Part shown: positions 7,010 through 11,879 of the stretch, piece by piece
Position numbering within the stretch: the stretch's first letter is position 1
How the letters are laid out: the number at the start of each line of letters is the position of its first letter
From: an uncultured Pseudoclavibacter sp.
GTDB taxonomy: Bacteria; Actinomycetota; Actinomycetes; Actinomycetales; Microbacteriaceae
Direction: 5' to 3'
DNA: 13,967 bases
Assembly: GCA_946221025.1 (NCBI GenBank)
Contig: CAMIMS010000048.1
Coordinates: 1 to 13,967, forward strand
The notes under the pieces: generated by a model
What the model was told of the DNA's origin: nothing
Database searches by the model: none
The model's input: only the letters and a program-made list of their open reading frames with translations
Program-made: the position numbers and the translations under genes

Positions 7010-7849
7010 ATGTCTGCATTGGTATTGCAGTCCGATTTCGGAACTGCTGATGGCGCGGTCGCCGCGATGGTCGGAGTGGCGCTCGGCGTCGACCCGGACC
7101 TTCGCATCTTCGACCTGACCCATCACATCCCGCCCTTCGACGTCTGGGAAGCGAGCTATCGCCTGCTGCAGACGATCTCGTACTGGCCCGAGGGCTCGGT
7201 GTTCGTGAGCGTTGTTGACCCGGGCGTGGGCAGCGACCGAAAAAGCGCTGTCGCGAAAACCGAATCCGGCCACTTCGTGGTCACCCCCGATAACGGCACC
7301 CTCACGACGCTTTTGCACCGCGGGTTGATCACCGAGATCCGTGAAATTGATGAGAGCGTGAACCGCCTCCCGAATTCGGGCGAGAGCTACACATTCCACG
7401 GTCGCGATATTTACGCGTACACCGCGGCGCGACTGGCATCCGGTGCCATTGACTTTGCCGGCGTCGGCCCCGAATACGAGGTGGCGGATGCGGTGCGATT
7501 CCCCGTGGAAGATCCGCGCGTTGTCAGCGGTCAGATTCACGGCACGATCGACGCGCACGATATTCGCTACGGCTCGCTGTGGACGAATATTCCGCGCCCG
7601 ATGATGAGCGAAATCGGCGTTGAATACGGCACCCGCATCCACATTCAGGTGCTCGACCGCGGCCGGCTCGTGCACGAGAACGAACTGCAGTACTCGCGCA
7701 GCTTCTCCGAGGTTCCGATGGGAACTGCCCTCGGGTACGTCAACAGCCTCGACAACCTCGCCATCGCCATTAACCGCGGCAGCTACGCGGCGGCATACTC
7801 CATCGGCTACGGCCAGGGATGGAGCATCCGCGTGAGCGCCGGAAACTAA
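7010..7849 (+). CDS. S-adenosylmethionine hydrolase (hydroxide adenosyltransferase), DUF62 family
   Basis: A cytosolic enzyme of 279 residues, expected to split SAM with water (as hydroxide) into adenosine and L-methionine. Family blocks in order are QSDFGTADG near the N-terminus, VVDPGVG, VTPDNGTLT, FHGRD, WTNIP and NSLDNLAIAIN. The hydrolase triad Asp-Arg-His is present at D70, R77 and H130, matching D68/R75/H127 of the Pyrococcus enzyme as I recall it. The loop insertion special to fluorinases is not seen, so halogenase function is unlikely. One odd point: the D-x-x-F-G-N adenine-binding block reads DIRYGS at 184-189, with serine in place of asparagine. The ATG at 7010 is chosen because the family N-terminus starts there; an upstream in-frame extension to 6866 would run through the DUF4233 gene. 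Seventeen bases separate it from the ECF S gene, so it is probably the first gene of that operon. The cellular role of this family is poorly known. Confidence 0.9.
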   Translation: MSALVLQSDFGTADGAVAAMVGVALGVDPDLRIFDLTHHIPPFDVWEASYRLLQTISYWPEGSVFVSVVDPGVGSDRKSAVAKTESGHFVVTPDNGTLTTLLHRGLITEIREIDESVNRLPNSGESYTFHGRDIYAYTAARLASGAIDFAGVGPEYEVADAVRFPVEDPRVVSGQIHGTIDAHDIRYGSLWTNIPRPMMSEIGVEYGTRIHIQVLDRGRLVHENELQYSRSFSEVPMGTALGYVNSLDNLAIAINRGSYAAAYSIGYGQGWSIRVSAGN

Positions 7850-7866
7850 CCCGAAAGAACCGATTC

Positions 7867-8427
7867 ATGCCCAAGTCTGTCTCCCCAGTCGTCGCGGTGG
7901 TCGCCACCGGCATCGGCGCCGCCCTCTTCTTCGTGCTCGGCAAGATCGCGATCCCCTCGCCCGTGCCGAACACCACCATCAACCTTCAGTACGCGGTGCT
8001 GCTCGTTTTCGCCGTGCTGTACGGCCCCGTCGTCGGTGCGCTCATCGGCTTCATCGGCCACACCCTCATTGACATCACCGGATACGGAACCTGGTGGTCG
8101 TGGATCATCGCCTCGGCCGTGGTCGGGCTCGTCATCGGGCTCGTCGCGTTCCGCTCGAAGATCAACGAGGGCCGCTTCGGTGGCCGTGACATCGGTCTCG
8201 TTGCGGGTGCCGCGGTCGCCGCGCACCTGCTCGCCTGGGTTGTCGTCGCGCCGCTTGGCGACATCCTCTTTTACGCGGAACCCGCCGACAAGGTCTTCGT
8301 GCAGGGCGGTGTCGCATTCGCGCTGAACGCGATCACGAGCATCGTGCTCGGCTGCCTGCTGCTTGCCGGATACGCGGCCACCCGCACCCGCTCGGGCTCG
8401 CTCACGGTCGACGAAACCGTCGAGTGA
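7867..8427 (+). CDS. ECF transporter substrate-binding (S) component, UPF0397 type
   Basis: A hydrophobic membrane protein of 186 residues with five to six predicted helices. The segment PNTTINLQYAVL, the glycine-rich GPVVGALIGFIGH and the GYGTWWSW stretch resemble UPF0397 proteins, which databases group with riboflavin-type ECF S components (PF07155). Such proteins bind a vitamin-like substrate outside the membrane and dock with an ECF energising module, here encoded by the next two genes. The chosen start is the ATG at 7867, with GAAAG (7853-7857) nine bases upstream. The longer frame from 7819 would overlap the SAM hydrolase and add a charged, non-family N-terminus. The stop overlaps the ATPase start in GTGA. 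'Riboflavin transporter' would be only a family label: there is no riboflavin gene or FMN riboswitch nearby, while a SAM hydrolase is adjacent. The substrate is unknown. Confidence 0.85.
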   Translation: MPKSVSPVVAVVATGIGAALFFVLGKIAIPSPVPNTTINLQYAVLLVFAVLYGPVVGALIGFIGHTLIDITGYGTWWSWIIASAVVGLVIGLVAFRSKINEGRFGGRDIGLVAGAAVAAHLLAWVVVAPLGDILFYAEPADKVFVQGGVAFALNAITSIVLGCLLLAGYAATRTRSGSLTVDETVE

Positions 8428-10223
8428 CAAGCGACGGGGCGCAGCTTCGAGGCGGACAGGCACGCGATGCCGTCCGCCTCGACGGCGTTACCTGGTGCTA
8501 CCGGGTTCAGCAAAAGCCCACGCTGACAAACCTCACCCTCCGAATTCCCGAGGGGCAGAAAGTCGCGATCATTGGCGCATCCGGTTCGGGAAAGAGCACT
8601 GTGCTGCAGCTGATGAACGGACTCATCCCGCACCGGGTTGAGGGCGAGCTCGACGGCACCGTGCGCGTATTCGAACGGTCCATCCAGGGGCGCGAGTTCA
8701 CCGAGATCAGCGACGAGGTCGGCACCGTGCTGCAAGACACGGATGCGCAATTCGTCGGCCTCACCGTCGCCGAGGACATCGCCTTCGCGCTCGAGAACCT
8801 CGCCGTGCCCGAGCCCGATCTGCACCGCCGCGTGGCCGAGACCGCCGAGCGCGTGCGTGTCACCGAGCTCATGGACGCATCCCCGCGTGAACTCTCCGGC
8901 GGTCAGCGCCAGCGCGTGAGCATGGGCGGTGTGCTCGCCGCGGGCGCACGCATGCTGCTGTTCGACGAGCCGCTCGCGAGCCTCGACCCGGCCTCGGGGC
9001 TGAAGTCGGTCGAGCTCATCGACGAGCTGTGGCGAAGCGGCTCGACGGTCGTGATCGTCGAGCACCGGCTCGAGGATGTGCTGCACCGACCGGTCGACCG
9101 CATCATCCTCATGCACGACGGGCAGATCGTCGCCGATGATGCTTCCGCGGCGATCATTTCCTCCGGGATTCTGCCGAAGCACGGCATTCGCGAACCCCTT
9201 TCGGTCGCGGCGATGCGGTTCGCGGGCATCGCGCCCCGCCCGGAACACCATCCGGATGAACCGGGCGCGATCCAGCTTCGCGATGACGAGATCTCGGCGC
9301 TTGCGACCTGGGTTTCCGAGGACTCCGAGCCCGCGGCGGTGGCAACGCATCCCGTGAGCCTCGTTCGCTTCGATGAGGTGCACTTCAGCCACGGCGAGCG
9401 CCCCGTTCTCGGCGGCGTCAACTTTGGCATCGCGGCGGGGGAGATGGTTGCCCTGTGCGGGCCGAACGGCGCGGGCAAATCCACGATCGCGTCGCTGATG
9501 TGCGGATTCGAACGCCCGGACGCCGGCCGGATCTTCGTCGCCGGGGAGGATGCGACCGCGTGGCCGGTCGCCAAGCGCTCCGAGCGCATCGGGCTGGTGC
9601 TGCAGAACCCGAACGACATGATCTCCAAGCACCTCATCCGCGATGAGCTGCTGCTTGGCACGCACACGCTCGGTCTCAGCGAAACCGAGCTCAACGACCG
9701 CGTGGATGCGGCCTTGAAGGCCTGCGGGCTGTGGAAGTTCCGCGGCTGGCCGATTTCGGCCCTCAGCTACGGCCAGAAAAAACGCGTGACGATCGCCGCG
9801 ATGCTCGTGCGCGAACCGCAGCTGCTCATCCTGGATGAGCCGACCGCGGGGCAGGACTACCGGCATGCGAGCGAGTTCATGGACCTCATTCGCGAGCTGA
9901 ACGAGTCGGGCATGGCGATCCTCCTCATCACGCACGACCTGCACCTGGCCCTCGAATACGCACCGCGCATGCTGGTGCTCGCAGGTGGCACCCTCATCGC
10001 CGACGGAGATAGCGCCGACGTGTTCGCGAAGCCCGATGTGCTCAGGCAGGGCGATCTGAAGCCCACGAGCCTCACCCCACTTGCGAGCCAGCTCGTCGAA
10101 CGTGCGGGGCTCGACGCGCGCGACGCCTCCGCGAGGCTGCACCGGCGCTTCGTGCGCGCGGAGCGCGCTGCGCGCGACGCCCGCCGCCTGGCCGAGCACG
10201 GCGGGGAGGGCAGCGATGGCTGA
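8424..10223 (+). CDS. ECF transporter fused double ATPase (A-A' component)
   Basis: A 599-residue protein holding two ABC ATPase domains that power the ECF importer on the inner face of the membrane. Domain 1: Walker A GASGSGKST at 51-59, signature LSGGQRQR at 157-164, Walker B MLLFDEP at 177-183, switch histidine H214. Domain 2: Walker A GPNGAGKST at 346-354, variant signature LSYGQKKR at 447-454, Walker B ending D471-E472, D-loop AGQD, switch histidine H504. All catalytic elements are intact in both halves. The start is a GTG at 8424 overlapping the S gene stop by four bases. The last about 40 residues are arginine- and alanine-rich. Duplicated ECF ATPases occur in YkoD-like thiamine-precursor systems and in systems labelled methionine-regulated (MtsB) in some annotation schemes, as I recall. 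The company of SAM hydrolase favours a methionine- or SAM-related system, by inference. Confidence 0.93.
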   Translation: MTSDGAQLRGGQARDAVRLDGVTWCYRVQQKPTLTNLTLRIPEGQKVAIIGASGSGKSTVLQLMNGLIPHRVEGELDGTVRVFERSIQGREFTEISDEVGTVLQDTDAQFVGLTVAEDIAFALENLAVPEPDLHRRVAETAERVRVTELMDASPRELSGGQRQRVSMGGVLAAGARMLLFDEPLASLDPASGLKSVELIDELWRSGSTVVIVEHRLEDVLHRPVDRIILMHDGQIVADDASAAIISSGILPKHGIREPLSVAAMRFAGIAPRPEHHPDEPGAIQLRDDEISALATWVSEDSEPAAVATHPVSLVRFDEVHFSHGERPVLGGVNFGIAAGEMVALCGPNGAGKSTIASLMCGFERPDAGRIFVAGEDATAWPVAKRSERIGLVLQNPNDMISKHLIRDELLLGTHTLGLSETELNDRVDAALKACGLWKFRGWPISALSYGQKKRVTIAAMLVREPQLLILDEPTAGQDYRHASEFMDLIRELNESGMAILLITHDLHLALEYAPRMLVLAGGTLIADGDSADVFAKPDVLRQGDLKPTSLTPLASQLVERAGLDARDASARLHRRFVRAERAARDARRLAEHGGEGSDG

Positions 10224-11052
10224 GCGCACGCGCATCCTCGAGTACACGCCCCGGAACACCGTCATGCACCGGATGAACGGTGCCGCGAAACTCGCCGCCG
10301 TGGCCGGGGCGTCGATCGCCGCGATGATCACCTTCGATACGCGACTGCTCGCCGCCATCGCGGCGCTCGCGATGCTCTGCTTCGTGCTCGCGCGGGTGCG
10401 CTACCGCGATTTGAAGATCGTGCTGTGGCTGCTGCTCGTGTTTCTCATCCTGAACAATGTGTTCATTTTCCTGTTCGCGCCCGAATACGGCACCGAGATT
10501 TACGGCACGAGAAACGAGATCGCGAAGATCGGCGGATGGACAACGCTCACGTGGGAACAGCTCTTCTACCAGCTGAATGTCTCGCTGAAATACTTCGCCG
10601 TCGTGCCGATCGCGCTCGTGTTCATCGTGACCACGCGGCCGAGTGAATTCGCCTCGTCGCTGAATCGCATCGGCGTTCCCGCGAAAGTCGCCACCTCGGT
10701 GTCGCTCGCGCTTCGCTTCGTGCCGGATCTGCAGCGAGACCTTCGCACGATCATGAATGCGCAGCAGGCGCGCGGCATTGACGTGAGCCGACAGGTATCG
10801 CTGATGACGCGTATTCGCCGGATATCGGGCATTCTCATGCCGCTTCTGCTCGCAAGCCTCGCGCGCATTGAGGTCGTGGCAACGGCGCTTGAACTGCGCG
10901 GATTCGAGCGCGGGCCGAAACGCACCTGGTATGCCGCAAGGCCCTTCACCCCATCCGATTGGGTGATCGTCGTCGTCAGTGCGCTGCTGATCGTGGCGGC
11001 GGTCGCGCTGCTGTTCGTGAACGGCGGGCGCTTCTTCAACCCGTTCGTGTAG
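10216..11052 (+). CDS. ECF transporter transmembrane (T) component
   Basis: An integral membrane protein of 278 residues of the EcfT/CbiQ family that couples the ATPases to the S component. Hydrophobic segments lie near 25-40, 43-60, 67-88, 125-140 and 249-268. The two coupling-helix motifs typical of EcfT are present: AQQARG at 182-187 and ATALELRG at 222-229. These arginine-glycine motifs are where the T protein contacts the two ATPase halves. The ATG at 10216 is chosen because GGGGAGGG (10203-10210) lies five bases upstream; it overlaps the ATPase stop by eight bases. A longer upstream frame would translate shadow sequence of the ATPase gene. It is the last gene of the cassette and is followed at once by a stem-loop. 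Confidence 0.92.
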   Translation: MAERTRILEYTPRNTVMHRMNGAAKLAAVAGASIAAMITFDTRLLAAIAALAMLCFVLARVRYRDLKIVLWLLLVFLILNNVFIFLFAPEYGTEIYGTRNEIAKIGGWTTLTWEQLFYQLNVSLKYFAVVPIALVFIVTTRPSEFASSLNRIGVPAKVATSVSLALRFVPDLQRDLRTIMNAQQARGIDVSRQVSLMTRIRRISGILMPLLLASLARIEVVATALELRGFERGPKRTWYAARPFTPSDWVIVVVSALLIVAAVALLFVNGGRFFNPFV

Positions 11053-11053
11053 C

Positions 11054-11090
11054 GCTGCCCGTTCGGGTCGGGCGGGCAGCATTGGGTTTC
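11054..11090 (+). terminator. Stem-loop ending the ECF cassette
   Basis: GCTGCCCG (11054-11061) and CGGGCAGC (11073-11080) form a perfect eight-base-pair stem starting just after the T-component stop codon. The following stretch ATTGGGTTTC has only a short T-run, so termination may be incomplete. The position between two separate transcription units supports the call. Confidence 0.6.
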
Positions 11091-11107
11091 TTGGCACCTG
11101 GCGGCGC

Positions 11108-11113
11108 TACCCT
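11108..11113 (+). promoter_or_regulatory. Possible -10 element for ndk
   Basis: TACCCT fits TANNNT and follows the stem-loop at 11054-11080. It would place the transcript start near 11120, about 53 bases before the ndk ATG. A TTGGCA at 11091-11096 looks like a -35 hexamer but is only 11 bases away, which is too close. Support is therefore weak. Confidence 0.35.
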
Positions 11114-11172
11114 CGCACGAGTGCCGCACATCCGATGCGAACGCCCGAAAACCCGCGAGGAGAGGACACCGA

Positions 11173-11598
11173 ATGGCCGCCATCGAACAGACGCTCGTGC
11201 TCATCAAGCCGGATGGGGTTGAGCGCGGTCTGGTCGGCGAGATCATCGGTCGCATCGAGCGCAAGGGCTACGCGATTCGCGACCTGCGCATGGTGCAGGC
11301 TTCCCGCGGCGTGCTCGAGCAGCACTACGCCGAGCACGAGGGCAAGCCCTTCTACGAGCCGCTCGTGGAGTTCATGCAGTCGGGCCCGGTCGTCGCGCTT
11401 CGCGTCGAAGGCCAGCGCGTGATCGAGGGCTTCCGCTCCCTCGCCGGTGCGACCGACCCGACCTCCGCCGCGCCCGGCACGATCCGCGGTGATCTCGGTC
11501 GCGATTGGGATGCGGGTGTGCTCCTGAACCTCGTGCACGGATCGGATGCTCCCGAGTCGGCTGAGCGCGAGCTCGGCATCTGGTTCGCCGGCGCGTAA
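11173..11598 (+). CDS. ndk: Nucleoside diphosphate kinase
   Basis: This cytosolic enzyme transfers the terminal phosphate of a nucleoside triphosphate to nucleoside diphosphates through a phosphohistidine, balancing NTP and dNTP pools. It has 141 residues, the normal length for the family. Motifs are TLVLIKPDGVERG near the N-terminus, RIERKGY, HYAEHEGKPFY, APGTIRGD, and the active-site NLVHGSD with catalytic histidine H122. A strong ribosome binding site, AGGAG at 11158-11162 extending to AGAGG, lies seven bases before the ATG. Between GTIRGD and the active site it reads GRDWDAGVLL, slightly longer than the M. tuberculosis protein as I recall it. In M. tuberculosis ndk directly follows the DUF4233 gene and precedes rne; here the SAM/ECF cassette separates it from DUF4233. 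Confidence 0.98.
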   Translation: MAAIEQTLVLIKPDGVERGLVGEIIGRIERKGYAIRDLRMVQASRGVLEQHYAEHEGKPFYEPLVEFMQSGPVVALRVEGQRVIEGFRSLAGATDPTSAAPGTIRGDLGRDWDAGVLLNLVHGSDAPESAERELGIWFAGA

Positions 11599-11626
11599 CT
11601 TCAGGCGTTTTCGCCGCGCTCACCCC

Positions 11627-11665
11627 CTGCATCCACCCCTGCCACAACCAGCGGGTTTGGATGCG
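11627..11665 (+). terminator. Stem-loop downstream of ndk, possible terminator
   Basis: GCATCCA (11629-11635) pairs with TGGATGC (11658-11664). Inner pairs CCC/GGG and CTG/CAG extend the helix across a small TT bulge. It lies 30 bases after the ndk stop and just before the probable rne -10 element. No T-run follows, so it may be a weak or factor-assisted terminator, a 3' mRNA stabiliser, or a protein site in the rne promoter. A smaller GGCG-TTTT-CGCC hairpin lies at 11604-11615. Confidence 0.4.
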
Positions 11666-11672
11666 CTCATGC

Positions 11673-11678
11673 GATACT
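11673..11678 (+). promoter_or_regulatory. Possible -10 element of the rne promoter
   Basis: GATACT matches four of six bases of TATAAT. It would start transcription near 11685, exactly at the base of the first leader hairpin (11684-11705). This gives a 5' untranslated region of about 195 bases. No convincing -35 hexamer is visible. rne may also be read through from ndk. Confidence 0.4.
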
Positions 11679-11683
11679 GAGGG

Positions 11684-11879
11684 GTGCTGTCCGAACGGAC
11701 GGTACAAGCTTCACCGGAGCCGTTTCAGCCAGTGCCGAGCGGCCCACATGACCCGCCACGTGGCGGGAGAGTTTTCGGCTCGCCCAGCGCGAGCCCCCAC
11801 AGTTTGCGGATCGCGAGAATCCGCGCCGATGACGACCGATCCGAGCGCGAGGCGCCGATCGGAGTAGGAGTGCACCCGG
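11684..11879 (+). promoter_or_regulatory. Structured 5' leader of rne with consecutive hairpins
   Basis: No gene is seen in this stretch, but it folds by eye into a row of hairpins. They are: 11684-11692 with 11697-11705 (nine pairs including two G-U, loop GAAC); the perfect 16-base palindrome 11752-11767 (CCCGCC/GGCGGG, followed by AGAGTTTTC); GGCTCGC 11777-11783 with GCGAGCC 11789-11795; GCGGAT 11806-11811 with ATCCGC 11819-11824; and CCGATC 11836-11841 with GATCGG 11857-11862, which covers the first two bases of the GGAGTAGGAG ribosome binding site (11861-11870). RNase E genes in gammaproteobacteria autoregulate through a folded leader, and long rne leaders are known in mycobacteria. The same role here is inference. 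Confidence 0.6.

Noticed and set aside
7010..7849. Fluorinase or chlorinase function for the DUF62 protein
   Set aside because: The Asp-Arg-His hydrolase triad is intact, the fluorinase loop insertion is not seen, and no halogenated-metabolite genes are nearby.
8271..10358. A 695-codon open frame on the minus strand opposite the ECF ATPase
   Set aside because: It is antisense to a gene with two complete sets of ABC motifs, spans parts of three plus-strand genes, and shows no family resemblance.
10072..11097. A 341-codon minus-strand frame opposite the ECF T component
   Set aside because: It is a shadow of a gene with both EcfT coupling motifs; the translation is charged and repetitive with no family features.
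11661..11867. A possible 68-residue protein in the rne leader
   Set aside because: It has no ribosome binding site, starts upstream of the likely transcript start and runs through several hairpins. Structured RNA explains the region better.
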